DNA of 64,000 nt from Haberlea rhodopensis (lineage: Eukaryota; Streptophyta; Magnoliopsida; Lamiales; Gesneriaceae), in contig CAJQUN010000014.1 in assembly GCA_907163345.1 (NCBI GenBank), positions 6,076,001-6,140,000 on the forward strand. The letters run 5' to 3'. Positions within the stretch are counted from its first letter, which is position 1. Each line of letters opens with the position of its first letter. Shown piece after piece: positions 25,281 to 36,689 of the stretch. The position numbers were made by a program, and so were the translations under genes. The notes under the pieces were generated by a model. The model was not told the DNA's origin. It was given only the letters and a program-made list of their open reading frames with translations, and did no database searches.

Positions 25281-26439
25281 GTTCTAAGGAACACAAAAGA
25301 AAAAACAAAAGAGAACATCATGAAAAAAGCCTAACAGCGAGACTGAACTAGACGACGAAACCCCAATCGAACGAGATATGGAACAGATTAATGATTGAAA
25401 TAATCATCACAAAAATAAACGAAAAATTAATACTCCACATCAAACGGCTCCAAAAACAACCGCCGGCATGAAGCCGGATGATGCGGTAAGAGAAGCACGA
25501 GGGCGGCAGCGTGGGATAGTCACTAGTGGAAGAAGGAAGTTGCTCGCATGGAGGAAAATATATAGTTTAAGGCGGTGGAAAAAAAAAACAAGCATACAAA
25601 CTGATAAACGTTTATGGATACAAGATTTCCTGTTTTCAAAGAATAAATTTATATAATAATCAATGATATAATTTATACTTTTAACAAAATAGTAAAATTA
25701 ATTTGATGATTTTTAATTAGAATATTGTATTCACTCACTAGTGAGTACATCATTGATACAAGGATGAGCAGTGCAATTTATCATTTTTGATATCAATAAT
25801 AGATATTTTACTTTCTATAGTTTGTAGATGGGCAATTTACACATCCGTGATTTGCAAATAAATAGTTTACCCCTGTGAATTTCAAATAACGATTTTACCC
25901 TTGTGATTTGCAAAAATATAGCACACTGCCCCAATTATACGGAGGTTGTTTTGCATCTATTCACATATCACATGGAGCAAACTACCTATTTTCAAAACAT
26001 AACAGGATAAAACTATCTATTTGCTTATTTTCTAACCACAAGGATGTAGACCATCCATTTGAAAAACCGTAAGTGTTCCTTGCGAAAACCCCGTAAAGTA
26101 TGCTTACTAGAATTGTTTATTGTCTAATTTATTTATATTTGTACATGAAAACACATGGAGCATGATTATGGAATTAATATTAATAAGGTAATTTTTTTAT
26201 ATTCTATATAACAAACTGATATGATTACATCATACACAAAATACAATTCCTCACAAAGCCAACAAGCTGAAATCCCAAGAATGACTCCAAATGGATCAAA
26301 AAAAATATCAAGAATCTCCCCTCTTGCTCTCCTCTCTTACTTACACCTTGACAAAGAGTGGTACATAAAAAATATTTTACTTAATTGACCATTAGCTTCA
26401 ACTCATATTTCAAATGGATAACATATATATACACTATAC
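25281..26439. other. Intergenic DNA with a copy of a dispersed repeat
   Basis: The segment 25740-26100 belongs to the same family as 29080-30215, with recurring phrases such as GTGATTTGCAAA, AGTTTACCCC and TATTTTCAAAAC. No gene was supported; the open frame at 25468-25656 is basic and without a known domain. Confidence 0.5.
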
Positions 26440-28290
26440 CAAATGATTAATGGTTCCTATTACTTAGCTCACCTTGATCAAGATTGGGAAAAATTGTTCT
26501 CTCTTTGCTAGAACAAAAGTGAATTGCATCGAACATGGGCACGAGATTCTTTGAACATTTACTCAAGCCAGGCAGGCTGCGGCAATTGCGCCTATCCCTG
26601 TCAAGGCAGTTGAATCCCTCGATCCTCATGGTTGGATTGTTACCAAAACTATCCTTAACGAATCTGCCCGATCGATTGGGATCACACGCTGTGCAACGGG
26701 GGCAAGTTTCTCATCCACAAACCGTGCATCTTGAATCAGTGGGTTAGATACTCTGCTTGGTGGTGACCGGAAAAAAATGGGGGCGACGAAGCTACTTGTA
26801 CAACAGATTGATCCGTACCATGACTACCCCTGCTGATTCAAAACCGACAATTTTTTCCTCAGATTTGGTAGGCAAACTGATGAATCAAATGAAAAAAAGG
26901 GGGGGCCTCTGATCGTAAATCTTGCATCAAGAAATGAATAAAAACTGTGCACAAAGTTAAATCCACAAGCTTTTTATGGCCTCAAAGACATGTATTTTGA
27001 TGTGGTAGTAACCAACATTCAAGGGATAAAAATCATTACATCAATCGAACTTTGTAATAACGATAAACAAACCTTTGCATGAATGATATCCAGCACTTCA
27101 TTACCAGCTTTTGCTTCACAAACCTCTTGCTGATGGCTTTTCCAAAAATCCAAAAAAACAAAGAGAGAAAAATTAGAACCCGCAATCAAGAATAAGATGA
27201 AAAGACCAAAAAATTGATGTATAGGTAATATTTTTTACCAAATATGCCGTCTGCGGGGTCTAATAGGATAACGGTCGTAAAGGCTGGTTTGGTTTGGACC
27301 GAGCCGCCGCGGCTTGGGGCAAACTACAGTCTCTCTCCTCTCCACAGAACCTCCGCCAGCAGCGGCGGCGCTTCCTCTCAGCTCTTCGCGGGAAACAAAA
27401 CGACTCTGTTGAATAGCACGGTGATTCATTTTTCAAGATATTGAAAAACTAGACCTGCCATTATCAAGATGGTGAAATCTTGGTTAGAAAAATAACTTTA
27501 TGATAAATATAAAAATAATTGTTTGCTTAGGTTAAGAACCGGTCAAGCGGGTAATGAAAGTAGCCTACTGGGATTTTTGACTTGTTCTTACAGACAAAAC
27601 TACCTAGTAATTTACCTTTAAAACTTATTTATTTAAGATGGAAAATATAGAGATCTGTTGGAAAATAATAAAATTTTGTTTGCATCATTCTGAATTATTC
27701 GCCTTGTGCTTGAGATCAAACAAATCAAAACCCCACTCAAATTTTAAGAAGATAGAAGGCTAACTTCAGCTGAGAAGAATATCGACAGAAGCTAACTTCC
27801 ATTCATTAACGGCGTAAAAATTAGCAGATCAAGATATAACCCTTGAATTCCATAAGAAATTATTACAGTTTCAATTTTAGTATGTTTTTAACCATATTTT
27901 GGATTTCAAGAAAAATTTACAGACTGAACCCATGTCATCATACAAAATCAGAAGCAAAATTTCGGATTTATCACACAAAAAAACTCTAGAAAATACTAAT
28001 ATTCAGAAAATATTTGAAAACTAGCCCATCCTGCCACCATCCAAAAAATTTGAAAATAAACAGATAATAAAAAAGAAAATAGGAAAAAAAAAAGAGTTCA
28101 ATTTTACCTGGCTGGAAGAGCTGAAAAAAATTATCAAAACTCCCTCTCCTAATGGGGGATTTCACAGAGAAAAATAAAATGAAAAACAAATCCTGAAAAA
28201 ATGGAGAAAGAATAGCGCACAGAGAATGAGTCAGGCTCGGGCAAGAAGAGAGGAGTGTGCTGTGGTCGAGGTTCTTGGGATTTATACAAA
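26440..28290 (-). pseudogene. Frameshifted copy of a conserved plant gene of unknown function
   Basis: The gene model reads on the minus strand: a likely 5' untranslated exon ending at a GTAAAA donor near 28110; a coding exon at 27239-27429 (ATG at 27429; VVCPKPRRLG, then PIRPRRRHI); an exon at 27073-27136 (HQQEVCEAKAGNEVLDIIHAK) joined in frame; and a last exon at about 26440-26850. The VVCPKPRR and KAGNEVLDII phrases match an uncharacterised plant protein family I remember only by sequence. In the last exon the conserved phrases lie in different frames: GTDQSVVQVASSPPFF, then SRVSNPLIQDARFVDEKLAPV, then MRIEGFNCLDRDRRNC. At least two frame changes therefore lie inside it, and its first phrase is also out of frame with the preceding exon. 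This could be a recent pseudogene or assembly error in homopolymers; a TATA box and leader still look intact. Confidence 0.6.
28280..28286 (-). promoter_or_regulatory. TATA box upstream of the conserved-gene copy
   Basis: TATAAAT on the minus strand, followed about 30 bases later by a pyrimidine-rich leader (CACTCCTCTCTTCTTGCCC), as in many plant promoters. Inferred from position and sequence only. Confidence 0.45.
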
Positions 28291-28299
28291 TGTGACATG

Positions 28300-29079
28300 A
28301 ATTGACAGAATATGGAGATTTTTTTTTTAAAAAGTTATTGGTCCAAATATTACGTAAAGTCAAATATAATGAAAATATTAAAATGTGGGAGACAACTTGC
28401 TTAAATAATAACATTATAATTATAATAATAAAAGGAAAAGAAATCTTAGTTAATTGAAATTTATCTTTATTTTAAGTAACAGATTACAGAAGGAATATAG
28501 ATTTGAATTTTATTATAATACACGTATAAAGAAAATAAGAAATAGGGATGCCAAAATCTATGCATAATCACGCGTTATCTACAGAAGTCTCAAATTTTTA
28601 ATTTTTTTTCGAGTGGAGGAAAGATTAAATCATTTTTTGCGTCAAACTCTACTCAAACTCAAATCTGCTCGAAGTGGGCATGAACTATTATCCATCCTGA
28701 CAAGAACGGGGAGCTCCAAAAATCTCAAATTTGAGTTTTTTGGAGTTTATAGTTGTGTTTCCAAAGAAGTTTAGGCTGTTCATTTATGCTCTACATTATA
28801 AATAAACGACGTGTTGCATTTAATTCCTATCGATAAATGCATGGCATTAATCTGAATAAGATAAGAAATAAATTGGTATTAGTGAGAATTTAAATGTGTG
28901 ATAACATATTCGTGATGACTAGGTATTTATTCTAAATAGATATTTTACAATTTGAAATGTAAGCTAACTTCCACCACTCACTTTTTTTTTTTTTTTTGGT
29001 TAATGAAGCAATCCTCAGCCCTTGGCGACATGTTAACAACTAGCTAAATTTATATCATATTTAATTTTGATAATTAAGT
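28300..29079. other. AT-rich intergenic DNA
   Basis: No feature supported apart from a T-run at about 28982-28999. Confidence 0.5.
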
Positions 29080-30215
29080 TTAGAGCTAGTGGTATTTTAT
29101 CGAGCTAGTTGCAATTTATCTCATTTGGTATTACTAATAGATATTTTACTCTATTATAATTTGTAAATGAGCATTTACCTCATTTAGTTTTTAAAATAGT
29201 TAGTTTACTCTCATGTAGAATAGATAGTTTAGCCTCCCGTAGTTTTTTAAATAGACATTTTATCCACCGGTGATTTGCAAAACATTGCATATACGATGGG
29301 TGATTCGCACATATTCACAAACTACGGGGGGAGGGGGGTAAACTGTATATTTTCAAACAACAGATCTGTAATTAGCCAATTTGAAAAATCACAGGGGGTT
29401 GTTGCCAAAAACCCTATTTATCTTATGGTTTGCAAATAGGCAAGACGTCTCGCTATGATTTGCAAAATATTTCTCATTGTCCCCTCCACAATTCTGAGAA
29501 ATTTTAACTTGTTATGACGAAAATAACTTGTGAACTAATAACATTTTACCCTTATTATTATAATCACTTTACCCCATGTGATTTATAAATACTAGTGTCA
29601 TTCTGCACGTCTTGCGTGCATATACATTTTTTTTTATAAATTGTTGTGATTTGTAACGTCGTTTTTTATTTTGGTTTTAGCTTTTTTTAATTTAAATTAT
29701 AAAATGATTATACAGTATTTTATATTTAATTTTTTTGGAATTTAATAATTTTTTGGATAATATGATAATTTGTATGATAGTTATAATGATAATTTGTATG
29801 ATTGTGATGTCATAATGTAAGTTGATTGATATATAGATAGCAAGTGTTATGATAATATTTTAGATTGGTAAGGGCATGAGTGCATTAGATATTAGTAATT
29901 TTAAAAAAAAAAAATGAGGGTAATTTGGGAATATAAAAGTGGTCATACCAAATTAGTTTTTATAAGGGGTTTACACATTATAATATAGTATAGATATGCA
30001 TTTTGCTCCCTTCAAGGTTACAATTTATATTTTAACATGTAATTTTAAATCTCACACACATAAGAATATGTGTGTCACACAAATCATACACATATGAGTT
30101 GTTTTGCATTATTCACAAACCATAAGAGGTAAACATCATATTATCAAATCACAGGAGCACATTGTATATTTGCAAAATCACGCGGGATTCCATGTCAAAA
30201 AACCTTTAAATTTAT
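29080..30215. repeat. Dispersed repeat with internal short periodic phrases, interrupted by a Helitron
   Basis: Phrases such as GTGATTTGCAAA, AGTTTACTCTC, CATTTTATCC and CAAACTACGGGG recur every 30-45 bases. The family is shared with 25740-26100 and 30000-30210. The Helitron at 29592-29994 lies within it. No coding potential. Confidence 0.55.
29592..29994 (-). mobile_element. Complete 403-bp non-autonomous Helitron
   Basis: On the minus strand it starts TCTATACTATATTATAATGT after an A (29995), and ends with a hairpin (GCACG, loop CAAGA, CGTGC at 29605-29619), nine bases and CTAG before a T (29591). A 5' TC, a 3' hairpin plus CTRR, and insertion between A and T with no target duplication are all Helitron hallmarks. 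The inside is AT-rich with no helicase or Rep domain, so it depends on enzymes supplied elsewhere. Confidence 0.85.
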
Positions 30216-30537
30216 CCATGTTTATCAATACATAGTTTCTAATATGGAATTCAGTTAAATTAAATTCCCACTTCTATAATCATGAATGATATAAATATCA
30301 ATGATATCTATATAGATGGAAAATATCATTTGTTATTCAAAAAAAAAAAATCATTGTGTTTTTGTAGTTATTAGGCGACATAAATAAAAGAGCGTGGATT
30401 TGACGACAATGGCCACATTCCTTCCCACACCAAAGGCCAAAGGTCTTCCATAGTTTTGGCTTCTAGGGATTAAACTATGGGTCTATCCAACAAGTAAAAT
30501 TTTTTGATGGTGTCACGTACCCATGGTGGTATATATT

Positions 30538-31037
30538 NNNNNNNNNNNNNNNNNNNNNNNNNNNNNNNNNNNNNNNNNNNNNNNNNNNNNNNNNNNNNNN
30601 NNNNNNNNNNNNNNNNNNNNNNNNNNNNNNNNNNNNNNNNNNNNNNNNNNNNNNNNNNNNNNNNNNNNNNNNNNNNNNNNNNNNNNNNNNNNNNNNNNNN
30701 NNNNNNNNNNNNNNNNNNNNNNNNNNNNNNNNNNNNNNNNNNNNNNNNNNNNNNNNNNNNNNNNNNNNNNNNNNNNNNNNNNNNNNNNNNNNNNNNNNNN
30801 NNNNNNNNNNNNNNNNNNNNNNNNNNNNNNNNNNNNNNNNNNNNNNNNNNNNNNNNNNNNNNNNNNNNNNNNNNNNNNNNNNNNNNNNNNNNNNNNNNNN
30901 NNNNNNNNNNNNNNNNNNNNNNNNNNNNNNNNNNNNNNNNNNNNNNNNNNNNNNNNNNNNNNNNNNNNNNNNNNNNNNNNNNNNNNNNNNNNNNNNNNNN
31001 NNNNNNNNNNNNNNNNNNNNNNNNNNNNNNNNNNNNN
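30538..31037. other. Assembly gap (500 N)
   Basis: Exactly 500 undetermined bases, a round number typical of a placeholder. The right flank continues as the gypsy 5' LTR from LTR position 851, so at least 850 bp of LTR must be missing and the true gap is larger than shown. Confidence 0.98.
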
Positions 31038-32278
31038 TTGAAATGGATTAATAGGAAATCCTTGACATATCGGAGATTGTGGGAAGGTTTGTAGCTTGAA
31101 CATTGTTAAGAAGCTTTGAGGTACGTAAAAGAAGTTGCAATTTTCCGCAAATTATTTTAAGTATTTCGTATTGTTTATTTTTGAAATGATTTTCGGATAG
31201 TAAGCATGCAAGAATTATTTTGAAAGATGATTTTTGATAAGAAAACATATTTTGTTGAAAAATAGAATTTTGAATAACATTTTTATTGTGTGTGAAAAAA
31301 AAAACTATTTTGAAAGGCCATGTTTGTCTTGATTCGGTGAATACGATTTGAAGTTTGTGAACTGTGGATATTTTTGTTTCGTTGTGGCTCGCATTGCGAC
31401 GAGGATAAAAACGCGCATACTTTCGGCTCGTTGACGACGAGAATAAAGAAACGCATTTCGTTTTGCCCAAAGACAGGGGGGGTATAATATCTGTCGATAC
31501 CCTTCCAGCGGGTATAGTTTGGAATGATATCATTGTGCCGCATCCGTAATTGAGTATGCATTTGTTTCATTACTGCATGGCTATGTTTAATGATTAATTC
31601 TATAATGTTAAAACATTATATGATATTGTTATTTGTTTCCGTTATATTTCGTTGGTTATCCGAACAGTTATTTCCGTTATGATTCCGTTTTGTGAAATTT
31701 AGTTTCGTTGATTGTTCGGATTAAACCATATATGTGTGAAAGTTATTTTGATATGAAATTGTATTATTTTTCGTCACATTATGAAAAATGAGTTTTTTAT
31801 ATTTTATCAAATGTTTTATATGCTTACTATAAAAATGTTGCAACTTACATTTACCTGTAATGTGACATATTACAGCTGGAGTTGAAGACTTAGACGATGC
31901 GGAGGATATTTAGATTTATTATGAAGTTTTGAGTATGTTGGCATGTTTAAGTTTATTTTGAGGATATGAAACATTTATTTATGTTTTAGTTGGATTTTGA
32001 TATTTGAAGTTTATTTTGGTTTAGTTTTTGTTTTATGATTTTGTTATTGTGGTTGTAGTGATCTGGTAGATCACAGGGCACAATTTTTAAGAGGAGACTC
32101 TGCCCAAATTTTTCTAAGATAAAAGTCACAGGTAAAAATTACTAAGTCAAATATTCGATAAGAATAAAAACGTTTTCGCTAAACAAAGTCCAAAGTGATA
32201 ACAAGATTTTGAAATGAGTGAAGCCTTGTGTTCAAGCAATTGGGCACGGCGGGCGACCCGTCTGGGCGGGCCGTCTCA
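31038..32278 (+). mobile_element. 5' LTR (partial) of a Ty3/gypsy chromovirus
   Basis: This matches the 3' LTR (37540-38780) along its whole 1,241 bp with roughly thirty differences counted by eye, i.e. about 97-98% identity. It ends CCGTCTCA where the other copy ends CCGTCACA. Its first 850 bp are in the assembly gap. The similarity of the two LTRs points to a fairly recent insertion. Confidence 0.9.
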
Positions 32279-32279
32279 G

Positions 32280-32293
32280 TTGGTATCAGAGCC
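32280..32293 (+). other. Primer-binding site of the gypsy element
   Basis: TTGGTATCAGAGCC follows the 5' LTR by one base and is complementary to the 3' end of initiator methionine tRNA, the usual primer of plant chromoviruses. Confidence 0.9.
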
Positions 32294-32460
32294 TTAGTTT
32301 ATAAGTTTGGATTAGACCTTTGTTATTTGTTTGGATTAGATCTTTGTTATATGTTGGGATTAGACTTTTGAACTTAAGAATGAAGTTATTTAGGTTTGAC
32401 TATCTATCTTCTTTGTTTACGAATCTTACGATAAAATTCACTTTCATTTTAAGATTTCAA

Positions 32461-33288
32461 ATGGCTAGAGAAAGAACCAGTAGCAATCAAAGTGGTAGCC
32501 AAGAGCAGGACTCGAATCGCGACTCAGGAGATGGTCAAGATAGGAATGTGAATCAAGGTCAAGATGGAGTCCCAAATATAAACGTGGGATCAATGAATGA
32601 GGTGGACATCACGAACATATGTCGCATCATAGCTGGAGTGTTACAACAAAATGTTGTTTCGGCACCACTACAGCCAGAAACACCGAGAAGGACTGAGTTT
32701 GAGAGGTTCCGGGCACTCCGACCACCGTACTTTGGAAACGAGACTGATCCAATGAAAGCTGAGGAATGGCTGACCAATATTGAAGAGTTACTGAAAGCCA
32801 TAAACATTGCCCATGGAGAAAAAGTTACAGTGGTGACTCCATTTCTGGAAGGAAATGCAAAGCATTGGTGGACCTCAGTGGAAGTAAGTATGGAACGAAA
32901 CTCCATTACCTGGACGATTTTTAGAGAGAAATTTCTGCAACAATATTTTCCTGACGCTGTCCGAATGGCTAAAGAAGATGAATTTTTGAGGCTGAGGCAA
33001 ACTGAGAATATGACTGTGCTGGAATATTTGAGGAAGTTCCAAGAGCTGGGCAGATTCTGTCTTTTGTATTTGCAGTCTGAGAACAGCAAGATTACAAGGT
33101 TCAGACAAGGTCTTCGCACTGGCCTCAGGCTCAAAGTAGCACCTCTCATGGATACCAAATTTGATATACTCATGGAGAGGACATTGTTCGTGGAATCTGA
33201 ACTGAGGAATCTTGAGACTCCTCAAAATCGAAAGAGAAAGCCTGAATTTAAAACAGAGATCAGAGACCGCCAGCTCGCAGACAGATGA
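32461..33288 (+). pseudogene. gypsy Gag (capsid part), ended by a frameshift
   Basis: The structural protein of the retrotransposon starts MARERTSSNQSG at 32461. The capsid homology region typical of plant Ty3/gypsy Gag follows: FERFRALRPPYF, AEEWLTNIEELL, HWWTSVE and FREKFLQQYFPD. The frame stops at 33286-33288, before the zinc knuckle, which continues in another frame from 33285. In intact relatives Gag runs through the knuckle without a break, so this is a disabling frameshift. An upstream extension of the open frame to 32320 lies in the leader and is not counted. Confidence 0.85.
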
Positions 33289-33932
33289 TAGTTGAAACTA
33301 AGAAGAATGAAGTTTGTCCCAAGTGTAATCGGAGTCATACTGGGGGATGTTACTGGAACTCTGGAGGTTGCTTTAAATGTGGATCTAAAGATCATCGGAT
33401 TAAAGATTGTCCCAGTCTGAAACAAACCTCAGGAACAAATCAACCACGTGGACAACAACAGCGCAATCCAACTAGATTGTATGCTGTCAGTGCTGAAGAG
33501 GATCATGAGTTGATCGGAGGTAAATTTAAATTCTTGAATCAAGATGTTTATGTGTTATTTGATTCTGGCGCCTCAAATTATTTTATCTCTGAGTCTTGTG
33601 TGGAGAAACTTGATTTGCACTTCAGTCCACTGTTATATTTAATGCAAGTATTGAGTCCATTAGGAAAGACAGTCACAATTAAATATGTATGCAATGATGT
33701 AACACTGATCGTGGAAAGCGAAGAATGCAAAGCCAACCTGTTCATCATCAACATGAAAGAATTTGACATAATTCTTGGAATGGATTGGTTGAGTAGTGCA
33801 AAGGCTCGCATTGACTGTTACCGAAAGATCATAACCCTACAAACGAATTCGGGTAAAGAGATCTATTATGAAGGCGTGAGCTTGCATGAACGATTTTGTG
33901 GCACTGTCTCTGAAGTGGAAGCAAAAATATAA
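33285..33932 (+). pseudogene. gypsy zinc knuckle and aspartic protease
   Basis: This holds a CCHC zinc knuckle (CFKCGSKDHRIKDC), which binds the element RNA, followed by an aspartic protease whose active site reads LFDSGASNYF; a later ILGMDWL phrase is also typical. The protease would cut the Gag-Pol polyprotein. The frame ends at 33930-33932, just before reverse transcriptase, which continues in other frames, so processing of a full polyprotein is not possible from this copy. Confidence 0.85.
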
Positions 33933-34660
33933 GATTTGCACGGTGAAAGAATTCTCAGATGTTTTCCCAGAGGATTGCCAGGACTGCCACCAATTCGAAG
34001 CACGGAATTTTCTATTGATATTATTCCGGGATCAGAACCGATATCCAAGGCACCTTACAGGATGGCACCAGCAGAGCTAAAAGAATTGAAAGGACAATTG
34101 AAGGAACTACAAGATAAAGGTTTCATAAGGCCTAGTGTCACCTTGGGGAGCACCGGTACTGTTTGTAAAGAAAAAGGACGGCAGCATGAGAATGTGCATT
34201 GACTACAGGGAGTTGAATCGTCCTAGTGATGCCTTTCGGACTTACGAATGCACCTGCAGCATTTATGGCATTAATGAATCACGTATTTCGAGAATGGCTC
34301 GACAAATTCATCATAGTATTCATTGATGATATATTGATCTATTCCAAATCAAAGGAAGAACATGAAGAACATTTGAAGATGACTTTGGAGAGACTACGAC
34401 AACATCATTATTTGCAAAGTTCGAGAAATGTGACTTTTGGTTGGATTCTGTATCATTTCTTGGACACATCATTGATACTCAGGAATCCGAGTTGGCTCAG
34501 CAAAGATTCAAGCCATTACCAATTGGAAAGTTCCGACATCAGTAACAGAAATTCGAAGTTTTCTGGGATTGGCTGGATATTACCGAAAATTTGTGGAAGG
34601 ATTTTCTCGAGTTGCATTACCCCTTACAAAGTTAACTAGAAAGGGAGTAAAGTTGAATGG
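33886..34660 (+). pseudogene. gypsy reverse transcriptase, frameshifted and internally deleted
   Basis: The pieces lie in several frames: EFSDVFPED, then LPPIRSTEFSIDIIPG with APYRMAPAELKELK, then WGAPVLFVKKKDGSMRMC and IDYREL, then MPFGLTNAPAAF and the catalytic FIDDILIYSK. Between DYREL (about 34215) and MPFGLTNAPAAF (about 34228) the usual stretch of some 60-80 residues with the first catalytic aspartate is absent; only a few bases join the two. Together with the frameshifts this makes the enzyme non-functional. The remaining part up to the RNase H domain is frameshifted too. Confidence 0.85.
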
Positions 34661-34690
34661 GATTCTAAGTGTCAGACAAGTTTTGAGAAG

Positions 34691-35443
34691 TTGAAAGATC
34701 TACTTGTGACGGCACCTATTCTTACATTGCCTGATGGACATGAAGGATTTTGTATCTACAGTGATGCATCAAAAGAAGGGTTAGGTTGTGTACTTATGCA
34801 AAATGGAAAGGTGATTGCATATGCTTCACGACAGTTGAAAGAACATGAAATAAGGTACCCCACTCATGATCTGGAACTGGCATCAGTTGTTTTTGCACTG
34901 AAATTATGGCGACACTACTTGTACGGAACCACATGTGATATCTACACTGATCATAAGAGTTTAAAGTATATTTTTACTCAAAAGGAGTTGAATATGAGAC
35001 AGAGAAGATGGTTAGAGCTGATCAAGGACTATGATGTGAAATTGCACTATCACCCTGGAAAGAGTAATGCGGTAGCAGATGCATTAAGCAGGAAGAGTCA
35101 TGGATCAATGCTATTGACTACGCAACAGAAACTAGTTGATGAGATGTCAAAGTTAAAGCTGAATGTTGAATTAAGAGACGACCAAAATGGGACGACGATG
35201 TTATGTAATCTCATGGTGCAACCTGATCTTATTCTCAGGATTAAGGAAGCACAATCAAAGGATCCTATGTGGCAGACTTTCTTACAAAGAGCTCAGTCAA
35301 ACCAAGAGAATTTTAGAATGCATGAAGATGGGACTTTGAGATTCAATGATAGACTATTCGTTCCAGCTGTATCAACACACAGGGGCGAAGTCCTTACAAG
35401 ATTCACATCAGACAATATTGGTCATGAATCCAGGACAGAATAA
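34691..35443 (+). pseudogene. gypsy RNase H domain and start of integrase
   Basis: An open frame of 250 residues. It shows the RNase H core of Ty3/gypsy elements: IYSDASKEGLGCVLMQ, ELASVVFALKLWRHYLYG, YTDHKSLKY and ADALSRK. RNase H would remove the RNA strand after reverse transcription. The frame ends near the beginning of the integrase zinc-binding domain and continues in the next frame. Confidence 0.85.
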
Positions 35444-36676
35444 AATGTATCAAGATATGAAGCAATTATTTTGGTGGCCAGGAATGAAGCAAGATGTCGT
35501 AAAGTTTGTGTCTAAGTGTTTAGTGTGTCAACAAGTGAAAGTTGGAAGACAAAAGCCAGCAGGAACACTGAGAAACTTGGACATACCAAACTGGAAATGG
35601 GAGCATATTACTATGGACTTTGTGACTGGATTGCCCAAAACTACGACACAAAAGGATTCAGTTTGGGTTATTGTCGATCGACTTACTAAGTGTGCTCACT
35701 TTATACCGATGAAGAAGACTACATCAATGAATGATTTAGCAAGGCTTTACATTGACCAAGTGGTGTGTTTGCACGGGATACCAGTCAGTATCATATCAGA
35801 TCGAGATGCTCGATTCACATCACAATTCTGGAAGAGTTTACAATCTGTGTTGGGAACGAATTTGAAATACAGTACAACTTTCCATCCACAGACAGACGGA
35901 CAGTCTGAGAGAACGATTCAGATCCTCGAGGATTACTTAGAACATGTATTTTGGATTTTCAAGGACAGTGGGATCGTCATCTGAAACTGGCAGAGTTTGT
36001 GTACAATAACAGTTATCAATCTAGTATTCAAATGGCACCATTCAAAGCTTTGTATGGAAGGAAATGTCGAACACCACAGTGTTGGTTTGATGTTGGAGAG
36101 AAAGTATTGGAAGGACCAGAGTTGATCAAACTCACGAATGAAAATGTTTCCATCATCAGACAGAGATTATTTACAGCCCAGAGTCGACAGAATAGTTGGG
36201 CTGATGTTCACAGACGAGATTTAGAATTCCAGCAAGGGGATAAGGTATACTTGAAAGTATCACCATTCAGAGGAGTAATGAGGTTTGGCAAGCATGGGAA
36301 GTTAAGTCCGAGATTCATTGGACCATATGAAATTCTGGAAAGAATAGGAGCTTTGGCTTATCGACTTGCTCTACCTCCGGAATTAGATCGAGTACATAAT
36401 GTATTTCACGTCTCGATGCTCAGGAAGTATGTTTCAGATGAAAGTCATGTGCTTGAGGCAACAGAGATTGAGATATCGAAGGAATGCACATATTCAGAAT
36501 ATCCTATCAAGATACTCGACCGTCAAGAGAGAATTCTACGAACTAAGACAATTCCTTTTGTAAAGGTTCAGTGGAGTAATCATTCGCCTGATGAAGCGAC
36601 ATGGGAAAAAGAAGAACTTTATGCTAAGTATCCAGATGTAAAATGTGATACAAGTTTCGAGGACGAAACTTTTTAG
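35346..36676 (+). pseudogene. gypsy integrase with C-terminal chromodomain (one frameshift)
   Basis: The first frame (to 35984) carries the zinc-binding end (CLVCQQVKVGRQKPAG), the catalytic core with D-D-E positions (WEHITMDFVTGLPK, ISDRDARFTSQFW, HPQTDGQSERTIQ). After a frame change near 35950-35980 the second frame (to 36676) gives the rest of the core (APFKALYGRKCRTP), the FIGPYEILERIG motif and a chromodomain-like tail (YPIKILDRQERILR, VKVQWSNHSPDEATWEKEE). A chromodomain places the element in the chromoviruses, Tekay/Del clade. The polypurine-like GTATGGAGAT lies just before the 3' LTR. Confidence 0.87.
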
Positions 36677-36689
36677 AATGTATGGAGAT

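Noticed and set aside
30504..31103. Long open frames across the N run
   Set aside because: They exist only because undetermined bases contain no stop codons.
31048..31570. Minus-strand open frames of 161 and 95 codons in the LTR
   Set aside because: They lie within LTR sequence, recur in the other LTR with changes, and have no domain.
32559..33225. Minus-strand open frames of 204 and 116 codons
   Set aside because: Shadows of the gypsy gag reading frame.
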